A DNA stretch of 64,000 nt from Euclidia mi (taxonomy: Eukaryota > Arthropoda > Insecta > Lepidoptera > Erebidae), in the NCBI GenBank assembly GCA_944739405.2, contig OX123188.2, forward strand, positions 68,157,251 through 68,221,250, read 5' to 3'. Position numbers and translations under genes: made by a program. The notes beneath the pieces were generated by a model that made no database searches, was not told the DNA's origin, and worked only from the letters and a program-made list of their open reading frames with translations. Below, piece by piece: positions 22,172 to 32,562 of this stretch (within the stretch, counting starts at the first letter, position 1; every line of letters begins with the position of its first letter).

Positions 22172-22201
22172 CGAGATGCGGGATGCAAATCCCGCATCTC
22201 G
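22172..22201. repeat. Perfect 13-bp hairpin with GCAA loop
   Basis: cgagatgcgggat is followed by gcaa and the exact inverse, atcccgcatctcg. It lies in the GC-rich leader of the mariner remnant, upstream of the transposase ATG. Confidence 0.9.
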
Positions 22202-22401
22202 TACCCCTGTCGCATCGCGCGCGTTTTTGATAGTATTTTTGCAATGAATAACGTTGTGTCTATGATTTCCATGTTTCTCGGATATTTTTACTCGGATTTG
22301 GTGGGATAAAAAAGTAAAAAGTTATTTATGGAAATGTGTTCTATATTGATTGTGATAGAACCACAGAAAAAAATATCCGAGCTACATAAAAAATTACCCT
22401 G

Positions 22402-23898
22402 TATATACATAAACATATATATAAAAGAAACATATATATATATACATAAAATTGTATAAATAAATTATAGATATTGGTAACAGGGTATGGATATAGAGAC
22501 TAACGGCCATTTTCAAAATTCGATCCATACATGGACCCCGTGATTCGAGATTCGTGTGATATTTTATATGGAGCTTAAATCAAAAACGAATCCAAAACCC
22601 ACAGATCTATCCATAGGTCGAATATTGAATTCCGTAATAAATGATCTAATAAAAATGCTCGAAATTTATTTTCAATCAATCTCTGAATATTTTTATTTAA
22701 GTCAGCGCGTTTTCTGCGATTCAATCTGCAGTAACTTTTCATCGTGCCAGGTTTTGCAGTATAAAGAGGGCCATTATTTTTCAAAAGACATGATTATATG
22801 CGGAGAGAAATTACAAGAAAACTGTTTGTATCAACGGAAGGATGCTAGGATAAAGTTTTGTGTGCTTTGTGACGGAGTCGCGCTTGAGTTTGTATACAAA
22901 GTCAGCGAACTTATATCAACGCGAATAGCAAAATGTAATGATAGAATCATATAAATTTGCGACTGTAAAATGTGAGTGGGACACATAGTTTATTGTTGTG
23001 CTGGGATCAATCAAGCGGATTGGGTCATGGTCGGGATTCGTGCGGAATGGTAACCTGGGCTGATCATTCCGCCCCGACTGTTGAATCACCGACTGTTCAA
23101 ATACATGCGACGTTTTTATTGCTTTATGTAGTTTATTCTACGTTCACATGGACTCAACCTGATGTAAGCACGTTCTGTTTTACGTCATATTATGCCTATA
23201 TTGCAGTTTTCTGAATTTGAAAGACTGTTAATGAGTACACCTGTTTCATTATTATTAGAAAGATTATGGTGATAAGTTGCAAAATAAATATTTGCGTTGT
23301 ATTTTACTTTTAATACTATAAACAATTGGTAAATTATATTATGAAATAATATTGGTTAATTTTTCATAAAGTAGAAAAAATACTGAAAGCAAATTGGGTA
23401 AATGACGTAACTTAGTGACTTTACCTATTGGACTCCACTGTCTTATGGCTTAATGTTAAGGCAATCATTAAGTAAATTTACGCTTTTAAGAAGCGTAATC
23501 TTTAAATCAGAAAGTACACATAGTTCTTTCTCAATTAAAGACATTTGATGCATTGTCACTACTATGTAAAATATACATTCGCTGATAAGTGAACGTATAT
23601 AATCCTAATAGTACCTAGGCTAATGAATGCCCCATATAATTTAAATGTTGTTTTACTTTGAAATGTCGAATCTGTCCACAAAAGTAGCGTGAATACCAAA
23701 AATATTTTTTTGCTGATACAGGCCTGACAAAAATATAGGTTCCAATATGGCTGATAACAGCAAAATGAATATGAGCAGCTAGTAAACGTTTTTATTTTCG
23801 ATAAGTATGATTAATTTTATAAATTTGATATATTTAGAAGCGTTGCGATAAAAGAAGTAGGTAATGGAAAGTAAAAGTATATTAAAAATTCTATATAA
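22402..23898. other. Unassigned DNA
   Basis: An open stretch of 132 codons (22556-22954, plus) has no recognisable domain and no supporting signals, so I do not call a gene. The remainder is AT-rich and featureless to me. Confidence 0.4.
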
Positions 23899-23993
23899 GT
23901 TTAGTAAATAATAATAAAAAAAAAAGCCTTTATTATTCCATTGGCATGTACATTCATATGAATAGTAAATCACATTATTAGTCTAATATATAA

Positions 23994-25064
23994 TTATGCC
24001 ATCTGGACCCCTCTTCGGGTGAAGGCCTCCTCCAGAGATTGCCACTTTTCGCGATTCTTAGCGAGATTTGACCAATTTCGTGTTCCAATGGCCTCTATCT
24101 CGTCCTTCCACCTTGCTTTTGGTCTACCTCTGCTTCTGTGCCCATGAGGTCCTTTCCACATAGTGACGGTCTTCGTCCACCTGTTGTCAGTGTAGCGTGC
24201 CACATGGCCTGCCCACTTCCACTTCAGACGCCGTGCGAAGGACAAGGCATCTATCACGCCAGTCTGCTTTCTTATTGTCCTGTGGCGGACTCTATCCTTT
24301 AATTTTATTTTTAGTGAGCTACGTTCCAAGGCTCTTTGACATGATGTTAACTTTCTGTTGGTTGTTGAATCAAATATCCACGTTTGACAGCCATATGTGA
24401 GACAGGGTAAGAGGCATGAATCCATTACTTTCTTTTTTAAATTTAAGTCCATGTTAGACTTCATAACTTCTTTATAGCCCCAGAACTTTTTGCATGTGAT
24501 CGATATACGTCTGTCTATTTCTTCTATGTTGTTACTTTTGCGGAAGGATACCTGTTTGCCCAAGTAGATATATTCATTAACATAGTCTATGATGTTGTTA
24601 TTTATTTGGATTGGAGTTCTGTGGTGGTTAGACATGATCTTCGTTTTTGAGATATTAATTTCTAGGCCAACGTTAGTGCTTACGTTATCAAGTTCTGACA
24701 TCATGGATTGGAGCTCTGCTGGGCTCTCTGAGAACAGCGCAATGTTGTCTGCGAAGCATAGATGGTGAAGACGCTCATTGTTGATTTTCAATCCCTTTTT
24801 TTCCCAAGCTAGATTTTTCATAGTGTTTTGAAGAACAGATATGAATATTTTTGGTGACAGGGGATCGCCCTGTCTAACTCCTTTGTTTATTTCTATTTTT
24901 TGTCCTGAGCTTTCTAGTTTGATTTTGCTAGTGCTGTTTTCGTAGATGTATTTAATTATTCTGATATATTTGTTGCTTACATTTTGTTCATAGAGGGCTT
25001 TCCAGATGCTTTGATGAGATATAGAATCGAATGCCTTCTTATAGTCGATAAAAGAAAAAAACAA
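23994..25064 (-). pseudogene. RTE reverse transcriptase, C-terminal two thirds
   Basis: The frame is open for about 350 codons: FIDYKKAFDSISHQ, GVRQGDPLSPKIFI, CFADNIALFSE, then the thumb, TYGCQTWI, LKWKWAGHVARYTD and GHRSRGRPKARWKDEI near the end. These are the ordered blocks of RTE-type RT. The catalytic FADD box reads FADN, so the second Asp is changed and polymerase activity should be lost. Without the inverted 5' part it has no endonuclease or fingers. It ends with a stop at 23994, followed by about 80 bp of 3' UTR. Confidence 0.85.
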
Positions 25065-25666
25065 TGGATACCATCATTAAACGCAAACGCTCCAAAACAA
25101 CAAACTCGAGCAGATGTCATTAACACCGCCACAGAATTCTACCGACAGCTATATAGCGCCTCAAACGACTTCTTGTACCAAGAAAATATAGATAGTCTAA
25201 CTGCACCAAATCAAAATATAGAGACACCATACTTCAAAGATATTGACATATTACATAAATTGGAGAAATTAAAAGACGACAAAACTCCCGGCACCGACGG
25301 AATATCAAATGAAGCCATAAAATTAGCTAAAACAGTGATCCTTCACCCCCTAACGACACTATTTAACAAAATCCTTGATGAAGAAAAAGTGCCAAAGACA
25401 TGGACAGAATCAGAAATAATACTGTTGTACAAGAAAGGAGACCCAACAGACGTAGGGAATTACAGACCCATAAGTATAATGCCATGTTTGTACAAACTGT
25501 TTGCTAGATGTCTATTGGAAAGAATTAACAACGACATATAAAAACATCAACCAAGAGAACAAGCAGGGTTTAGAAAATCGTTCAGTACCACTGACCACAT
25601 ACAAGTACTGGAACAAATAATCGAAAAATATGACGAATTTCGCAGGCCATTATATCTCGCTTTCAG
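25055..25666 (+). pseudogene. RTE endonuclease-RT linker and RT fingers, inverted
   Basis: The plus strand gives KKQWIPSLNANAPK, DVINTATEFYRQLYS, LEKLKDDKTPGTDGISNE, ESEIILLYKKGDPTDVGNYR and SIMPCLYKLFARCL. A TAA then interrupts (about 25539-25541), followed in the same frame by EQAGFRKSFSTTDHIQVLEQ and RRPLYLAF. This is the piece of RT directly upstream of the FIDYKKAF block at 25064, in opposite orientation. The endonuclease domain is not present. Confidence 0.85.
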
Positions 25667-25678
25667 GTTTAGTAAATA

Positions 25679-27895
25679 CGTGAACAAAAACATAATAACA
25701 AAGACGAATGTCTATAAACCAGGCATCCATATTAAATAATTCACGGGACGGCACCTAAACTAATCCTAAGCGAGTACCGTGTGAGGCTGTATCTATATTT
25801 AAAAGTAGGTTCGAAGACAGGCGCCACATAGAACGTGTCAAATCCAATCATGAGGTCCAAAGAGGTTCGCTAATTACTTTACGTTGTATATGGCCATACC
25901 GCCAACGGCGATACATGGCGGGTATATTAAGGGCACTGTCATTATTAATAATGTATCTGTAATGACTGTTTAAAGGACAGACGTGTGAATACGTATTTCG
26001 TTTGCTAATCTTCCGTCAAAGTTGACGCTATTAGGTAGGGAATGTCTACATTTTTACCCCACTACGGCGAAGCCAGAAGGAAGGTTCACGTTTTTGTTTT
26101 AAGAGATATGCGAATCTTTGTTTTTGTCTTTTTTGCTATGTGTGTTGTTTCTATCTAAGGTAAATAATGTTTTCATGTTTCAGGCGCAAGATGAGCTCAA
26201 CTAAACGTGTAACCGTGTGTCTAAGTACTATTAAGTACAAACTTATAAAAAGAGGAAGTAAGATGATAAGAGGAAGAGATACGTGAAGGTGCGAAGAGGC
26301 TATCGTAATACAAGTTTAACTGATTTACTCTTAAAAGGAAGGTTACAGCATAACTTCATCGACTATTGCATGCCTTCAACCTTTTCCGAAGCCTTACAAA
26401 AGTACAATACACTACAATACAGTGTATCATCATTTTCAATATTCAGGTCAACGTTTAATTTGACATATGAAAAAAGTTTCTTTGGAAATGTTTATTGATC
26501 AACTACTATTTTTTAGTTATGAAAATCGATATCCATACAGATTAAATACCTATAGGTATATAAAATAGCAAACCCTAGCTTTGTAAGTTTAAGATATTTT
26601 AATCATTCTACTCGATTCTATTATATCTATTTCATTTTCCATCGAAGTAAATCAATTGATCGTATGCAGTAAACAGATATTACTTTTTTTAATATTCATA
26701 AACTCACCAATATTAGATATTGACGTGCCCGGGTCCATTAATTAAACGACAAAATATCTATAATAATAAAAATAATCTGAGAATTTCGATATAATTAAAC
26801 AGTTCTTATAGCTGAGATAAAAGTTTCAAAATTAAATAGCAATATCTTAAAGCTCAATAAATAACTTTCGAAATATTTACTAAATTTAATTTAGTAACAT
26901 TATTTTTCTTCCTAGAAAACGTAAATTGCTTCAGCTATTTTAAATAACATTCTTTGAATTCATGACGCAGGTAGCGTTTTTGTTTGTCACCCGTCGTTGA
27001 AAGCGAAATATTTCTCGGCCACAAAAAAAGTCAACTTGTGGGAATTTGCCAGATTATTAAGGTGTATGTATAATGCTTTGCTCCTCGCTCGTAGCGTGAT
27101 GCTTTAAAGTCTCCTTGAATGAAGGTATTAAAAAAAATCAAGAACATTAATGTCTTAATTTATCTGATCAAACAAACTCTTCAGTGTTGTAATATGAGTA
27201 CAAATAGTTTAATTCGACTTTATTATCATGTAAAAATTATAAAACATGGACTAAATTGAGTGAATTTAAAGTTAGATTTATCTGTTTCAAAGTAGTTCTA
27301 AATAAAGACCTTTGGTCGATGGTGTATCGTAGTGCAAATCTAAGACGAAGTCTGGCAGTAAAGTTAGTCAATATATTTCGTAATAAGGCTGTAATACATA
27401 TTTATAATTTTGTTACAAAAATAATGCTCCATGAAAAATTTTTTCTGGAAAATACCAAGAATCATTGTTCACCATCTCTATGGGATTTGAAAATTATTTG
27501 ATTCAAATATACATTTATACTGCGTTGGTTGCATTTTGTTCTTGTATAGCTTTGTTAATATCTATTCAGATATTTTGGCGTTGGTATTTATGCTTGGTGA
27601 ATGTTCTGCTTAATTATAAAAACACGGTTATATTTAGTAAGTACATTAAATAACATATGTATGTATAATATACACGTTTACGTATACTATAAATTAATTG
27701 TATATTCAAAAAATGTTTAAATTTAAATGTACAGGTGGATCTTACTTTAGGTATTTACCATTATTTGCATGATATAATATCTTCATGGGTTTACGCGAAT
27801 GTAACACATTGAAATTTAAATATATATAAACGTCTTTATCATCAACTTTAGCTTTGCGCACGTGACTGAAGTGAAGTGTCAGTTCCACCGATCAC
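25679..27895. other. Unassigned AT-rich DNA
   Basis: No coding region is supported. Short open frames at 26283-26498 and 27256-27653 lack any domain signature. Confidence 0.5.
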
Positions 27896-27990
27896 AAAAT
27901 GGCGTGGCCTAAGGGCCACGCCATTTTAAGCCGGAGAGGTAAATTAAATGTTAATGCAATAAGTTGCATTAACATCTAATTTACCTCTCC
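27896..27990. repeat. Two adjacent hairpins with identical TAAG loops
   Basis: The first (27896-27927) is aaaatggcgtggcc, TAAG, then the perfect inverse. The second (27933-27990) has 27-bp arms starting ggagaggtaaatta and ending gttaatgcaa, with one mismatch, around a TAAG loop. Five bases separate them. They could form a cruciform in DNA or a double stem-loop in RNA. Confidence 0.9.
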
Positions 27991-29109
27991 TAAGGCTCGC
28001 ATTTTACGAATCACTTAATTGACTCGCTAACATAATTTGTGTAAGTGAATTTAATAGGTCTTAGTAGCGCAATTAATGCTATAGACATTTGATCTTCGGT
28101 TGAATGCCTCTGAATGTCATTACGAACAGGTAAACGCGATGCAAAACTTCCTCGATACCAGAGCGACCAATAAAATTTTAGAAGCCACAAGGCAGGCATA
28201 GGAATGACGGTAATAGAGCCTGGCAGGATTTTCAGAGGCGACTATACAATGGCGGTGAGCAAAAATTGGATAAAAGTTCTTAACATGAATTTCATGAAAG
28301 CTCTTGGGCTGGTTTTGAAGTGTTTTGGTATAACGAAAGCTCCTTCATTGGTTTAATAAAAATAAAGGTTAGCGGAGTGAGCGCTTTTCGGAATCTTTGT
28401 CAATGTTTTGTTGGTTCAAATGGTTTTTTGGCGATGGTGCTGTCACTCATTTCTATTCTTAATGACATTTACACTTGAATTCTAATGTCAAAAGCTGAAA
28501 ATGTTAGCAGATGATATAAATAAGAAAAGTGAACCGTGAGGAGCTTAAGACACCGATGTTCATTGTTGTACGTAATATAAGCTTCTAATATTCTAGCGAC
28601 AACGATTTTCACTTTCAACTTACGTTAAAATTCTTACTCCTTGTATTTCAATAAAATAAGAAAATAATTAAGATCTTTATTACCCTTATAAAAGTGGCTT
28701 ATTTCGTAAATCCAAATAGCATGGTGGCCATGCTATTTCAAAAGCTTTATGGCACAGATAATCAAAATAAATACCTAAATCTAAAATACGAGTCAGACCA
28801 GTCCAGCGCCCGCCATTTTTGTATATTATTCTGCTACAAAATTGGTAATTATAAAAATGGTGTTGGTGAATTTAAAATATTTTGGTATTTTGTGCTTATG
28901 TCTAAGATGCTTCTTGCAAAGTTATTGAAATTGTCTCGAGATGTGGGTTCGAATCTCACATTATGCAATGTCGACTTCACTACTAGCACACCCAATACCT
29001 ACTACTAGTTGTAGTCAGCGTGCCTAACAAAATCCTCGCCATTTGTATCGCACATTGCTAATAATGAACATTAGCAATGAGCGATATATAAGATTAATAT
29101 AAAAAAGAG
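27991..29109. other. Unassigned DNA with small inverted repeats
   Basis: No gene is supported. It includes aaatagcatgg-tgg-ccatgctattt near 28714 and cattgctaat...attagcaatg near 29054. A tRNA B-box-like gtgggttcgaatctcac at 28941 lacks a matching A box. Confidence 0.4.
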
Positions 29110-29643
29110 TTAGTGGTTCGGCGATACACCGAAACCGTAGGCGTCTAGGCGATTTGGAGAAGGAAAATGGACTGTATTAGGGCGAGTTCTGCTCGCCTAG
29201 AAAAGATAAGGGAAAAGGATGTAGGATTGGAATGGGAGAGATGATTGTGAGTGGGTATAGGATATTCCAAGGACGGAAGGCACTTACCTTATACGGCGAT
29301 CTTCTTCGTCTCAGAAGGGCAGTCTCCTGGTGTTTCGGGATAAAGCTGCTTGATTCACTTCACTACACAAATCACTTCCACTTGCGAGCGGTTTATATAA
29401 GCGGTAATAATTATAGCGGGAGCGGCGCGGAGCGGTACGGTATGGCCGACACCTATATAGCGAATCGAAAGTTCTGGACTGTCTCTCGCGTCGACGATCG
29501 CCGCGACCAATCCGCGAAAGGCGTGCCCCTCCTTAGGGAATGGGAGACAGGGACGGAAATATGGTATCGCTCGCACTAGACAAGCGTGGAACAATTGACG
29601 TTGATGCGATTAGTTATAGATAGGAAGGTAGATGGCGCTACCA
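29110..29643 (-). repeat. 3' LTR-like region of the BEL element
   Basis: It shares with 34346-34833 the blocks gctgcttga(t/a)tcact, cactacacaaatcact, ataagcggtaataattat and gatagatggcgctacca or its near match. The minus strand starts TGGTAGCGCC, directly after a GGCCGGGGGGATA polypurine-like run at 29644-29656. The left limit is approximate. Confidence 0.65.
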
Positions 29644-29858
29644 TATCCCCCCGGCCATAAAGGGTTGCCTTTAAAAAAAATTGAATTGAACTTAGCTATG
29701 TTGGGTGTACTACCGCATAACCCATCAATAGACTAAGACAGCGATATGACAATAAAATTAATCTAAATTAACTTTAGCGAAAACTACAAACGCAATAATA
29801 GCGAAAACTACAAACTAAATACTTAAACTAAGAGGTAGATCCAACTTAAGGCTAGATC

Positions 29859-30260
29859 TCACTGAGTTGGAAGCGGACAGAGACGTACAACAGGGCGCAC
29901 GTAGCTCCCCTTAGCGGTTTTCACGGTAACAACGCGGGTTGTACCGTCCTTGGAAGAATGCAGTTTCTCTACGATAGCTAACGGCCATGAAAGCGGCGGA
30001 GCATTATCATACATCACGACGACCAACATACCCGCCTGTACAGGGGATGCAGTACTATTCCACTTGGATCTAGCCTGAAGCTGGTGTAGATATTCCGCAC
30101 GCCAGCGCCGCCAGAACGACTGCACGAGTTTATCCAGCAGAGTATGTCTCTGGAGCAAGCTTGAAGAGTCTGCTTCAGGAGCCGGAAATGACGATAGTGG
30201 CACTGTGTTCAGAAAATGTGCAGGGCTTAACGCGGATGGTTCTGCAGGGTCACTACTCAA
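29859..30260 (-). pseudogene. BEL/Pao pol C-terminal domain (DUF5641 type)
   Basis: Sequence just upstream gives EALINSRPLTAL. The frame then reads SALSPAHFL, LVQSFWRRWRAEYLHQLQ, RSKWN, GMLVVVMYDNAPPLSWPLA and DGTTRVVTVKTAKGSYVRPV. These blocks, in this order, are typical of the domain that ends BEL/Pao polyproteins after integrase. It stops at 29859, about 200 bp before the LTR. Confidence 0.85.
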
Positions 30261-30310
30261 TGCCGTGAGCGGACGCGAGTTGATCAGTGCCTCGACTTGT
30301 GCAAGTACAG

Positions 30311-30589
30311 TTAAAGCTCTTCGTAAGAGAGGATCTGTTGACCTATAACTTTGAAGAGATGCGTTTTAATTACGTTGACCATGCTTTCCCAACATCCACC
30401 GAAATGTGGAGATGCTGGTGGAATAAACTTCCAGTCAATATGATCTATGGAAAGTTTTTCCTGAACACGAGTACGAAAACCCGCGACGTGATTGAAACAA
30501 GTAGCGGGAACAAGTTCAATCAAATTACTAACGCGGTTGGCGACAAAAGTCTGCCAGCGGTGAGGAGATGAATAAATCCAAGCGAGCAC
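30311..30589 (-). pseudogene. BEL/Pao RNase H end joined to integrase end
   Basis: LAWIYSSPHRWQTFVANRV and ELVPATCFNHVAG are from the RNase H-to-integrase connection. They run straight into IDWKFIPPASPHFGGCWE, which is the end of the integrase core. The zinc-binding domain and most of the DDE core that should lie between are deleted. The frame differs from both neighbours by small shifts. Confidence 0.8.
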
Positions 30590-31353
30590 TACCTTGGAGT
30601 CGGCAAATGCGTATATTTATTAATAGAGTAGTGGGGCAAAACTGTGTCTTGATCCTTGTGGAGCAACTGAGACAGCAGAAGGGCCGCGCACAACTCCAGT
30701 CTCGCAACCGAAATGGTTTTAACAGGCGAGACCTTAGACTTGGCACAAACTAACTGCACCGAGTAGTTAGAACCAATGCGGACTTGCAGATATACGACTC
30801 CGCCGTAAGCACGCTCGCTGGCGTCAGCGAAACCTATTAAGTTGACGGTACATCCATCTACCAACCCAAGATGACGCGGAATAGTAACTTGATTGAGCGC
30901 GGTAAGCTCAATACAAAACTGGCCCCAAGCGGCGACAATATGGTCAGGGGGTGTTTCATCCCACTCACACTTTGATAGCCAAAGCTCTTTGATCAAGAGC
31001 TTGGCGTAGAAAATTGTGGGAGCCACAAAACCCATTATCTCCCATAGTCGAGCCACTGTGGACAGCATAGTGCGTTTGGTGCACTTATCATCTGGCGGTG
31101 AGACGTCATACCGAAAAATATCGCAGGATTTGTCCCTGCGTAAACCGAGAACTTTATGCGGTACAGACTTCTCAAACTCAATGTCTGGAGAAGCTTTATG
31201 AGAATCTGGTATGCGTGCCAGAACCTCCTTAGAGTTACTTGTCCATTTGACAAGATCAATTTGGCCTTGCTTGAAAAGCTGAATAAGCTCTTCACAAAGC
31301 GAAATTACTAGCGGAGCGGATATGACACTACAGGCAATGTCATCCATATACAA
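30589..31353 (-). pseudogene. BEL/Pao RT C-terminal half and RNase H
   Basis: The frame begins at the RT catalytic box YMDDIACSV, immediately beside the minisatellite. It continues through FKQGQIDLVKWTSNS, VLGLRRDKSCDIF, KRTMLSTVARLWEIMGFVAP and NLIGFADASERAYGGVVYL (the RNase H Asp region) to VARLELCAALLLSQLL. All RT motifs before YMDD (fingers and the first catalytic Asp) are missing. About 254 codons are open. Confidence 0.85.
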
Positions 31354-31996
31354 AGCGGAAGTGTAGTATAGTATAGTGTAGCGTAGCGTAGCTTAGCATA
31401 GCATAGCATAGTGTAGCATGGCGTAGCATAGCATAGCATAGCGTAGCGTAGCATAGCACAGCATGGCATAGCTTAGCATAGCATAGCATAGCATAGCATA
31501 GCATAGCATAGCGTAGCATAGCATAGCGTAGCATTGCGTAGCATGGCGTAGCATAGCGTAGCATAGCGTAGCATCACGTAGCATAGCGTAGCATAGCGTA
31601 GCATAGCGTAGCATAGCGTAGCATAGCGTAGCATAGCGTAGCATAGCGTAGCATAGCGTAGCATAGCGTAGCATAGCGTAGCATAGCGTAGCATAGCGTA
31701 GCATAGCGTAGCATAGCGTAGCATAGCGTAGCATAGCGTAGCATAGCGTAGCATAGCGTAGCATAGCGTAGCATAGCGTAGCATAGCGTAGCATAGCGTA
31801 GCATAGCGTAGCATAGCGTAGCATAGCGTAGCATAGCGTAGCATAGCGTAGCATAGCGTAGCATAGCGTAGCATAGCGTAGCATAGCGTAGCATAGCGTA
31901 GCATAGCGTAGCATAGAATAGCATAGCATGGCGTAGCATAGCGTAGCATAGCATAGCATGGCATAGCATAGCATAGCGTAGCATAGCATAGCATAG
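31350..31996. repeat. 10-bp minisatellite (gcatagcgta)n
   Basis: Between about 31530 and 31915 the unit gcatagcgta repeats almost without change. The outer 100-180 bp on each side hold variants of the five-base step gcNta (gcata, gcgta, gctta, gcaca). The whole run is about 650 bp. On the minus strand it has no stop, so three long frames exist, all spelling the same repeated decapeptide LCYAMLRYAT because 10 is not a multiple of 3. These are not genes. Confidence 0.95.
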
Positions 31997-32000
31997 CTAA

Positions 32001-32543
32001 TTAGTGCTTTATCTTACACACAGTTTTAGCACCCACCTTGATCTCTTGAAGAACAGAACAACAACAAGACGTAATACAATGAGAAGTATGTAACGTAGGT
32101 ACGGTACCCATAATCACATACCCAAATACCGTCTCAATAGCGGGCGGTAAATCATATCGCTCACTACGTACTATTTTAGTTAGTAGCAAGTGCGGAAACA
32201 TTGAAGCTCCGATCAAAATATCAATGCCTGCCGGATTCGCAAACTCCGCGTCTGCCAGCGGCAATGACTCGAGGTGAGTGAGCGATGCTACGTCTACATT
32301 AGCGTTCGGCAATGCGTCCGTGATACGCTCCACGATAAGCGAAGAAATGTTAAAATTAATATCCCTATCAAAACGCGAATGTATTTTATTATCTACGGAA
32401 CCCTTGCAACGTTTTTCTGAACCGCCGATCCCTTTGACCACTGAACTAGTATTTCTAAAGTTATTCCACAATCCGAGGCGTTTGAAACATTCCAATGTTA
32501 TTAAATTGGTCTGAGACGCGCTAACAAGTAGACAACGTACCAT
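32001..32543 (-). pseudogene. BEL/Pao aspartic protease region (DUF1758 type)
   Basis: The open frame has CLLVSASQTNLIT near its start. Family members carry a catalytic Asp in this motif (usually LLDSGSQ-like), but here the codon is GTT (Val), so activity should be lost. FKRLGL, IGGSEK, IDILIGASMFP and ETVFGYVIMG follow in the usual order. Upstream, the region encoding VYDVNGSPHMVR links it to gag. It ends at a TAA at 32001, where the minisatellite starts. Confidence 0.8.
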
Positions 32544-32562
32544 GTGCGGCGACCCATTAACA

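Larger units (their letters stand above)
21294..22401 (-). mobile_element. Deleted mariner-like DNA transposon
   Basis: Terminal inverted repeats start CAGGGTAATTTTTT and continue ATGTAG(t/c)TCGGATATTT (21294-21325, and inverted at 22371-22401). Both ends are flanked by TA, the TSD of the Tc1/mariner superfamily. The 1.1-kb interior carries the N-terminal part of a transposase on the minus strand and little of the catalytic domain. It is therefore a non-autonomous deletion derivative. Confidence 0.8.
23911..25666 (-). mobile_element. RTE-clade LINE with 5' inversion and 12-bp TSD
   Basis: Two halves of one RTE reverse transcriptase lie head to head. The 3' half reads on the minus strand (25064 to 23994) and the preceding part reads on the plus strand (about 25050 to 25666). 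The plus part ends at RRPLYLAF and the minus part begins at FIDYKKAFDS, which are adjacent in RTE proteins. GTTTAGTAAATA flanks the whole at 23899-23910 and 25667-25678. This is the structure expected from twin priming during target-primed reverse transcription. The 3' tail on the minus strand is AATAAAGGC-T(10)-ATTATT. Confidence 0.9.

Noticed and set aside
22556..22954. 132-codon plus-strand frame
   Set aside because: No domain, no start context or poly(A) support, and AT-rich composition typical of chance frames here.
28935..28960. tRNA-like B box
   Set aside because: There is no A box at the right distance and no cloverleaf by eye.
31393..31994. Three overlapping minus-strand frames of 136-198 codons
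   Set aside because: All come from the 10-bp minisatellite and spell the same decapeptide; they are a by-product of the repeat.
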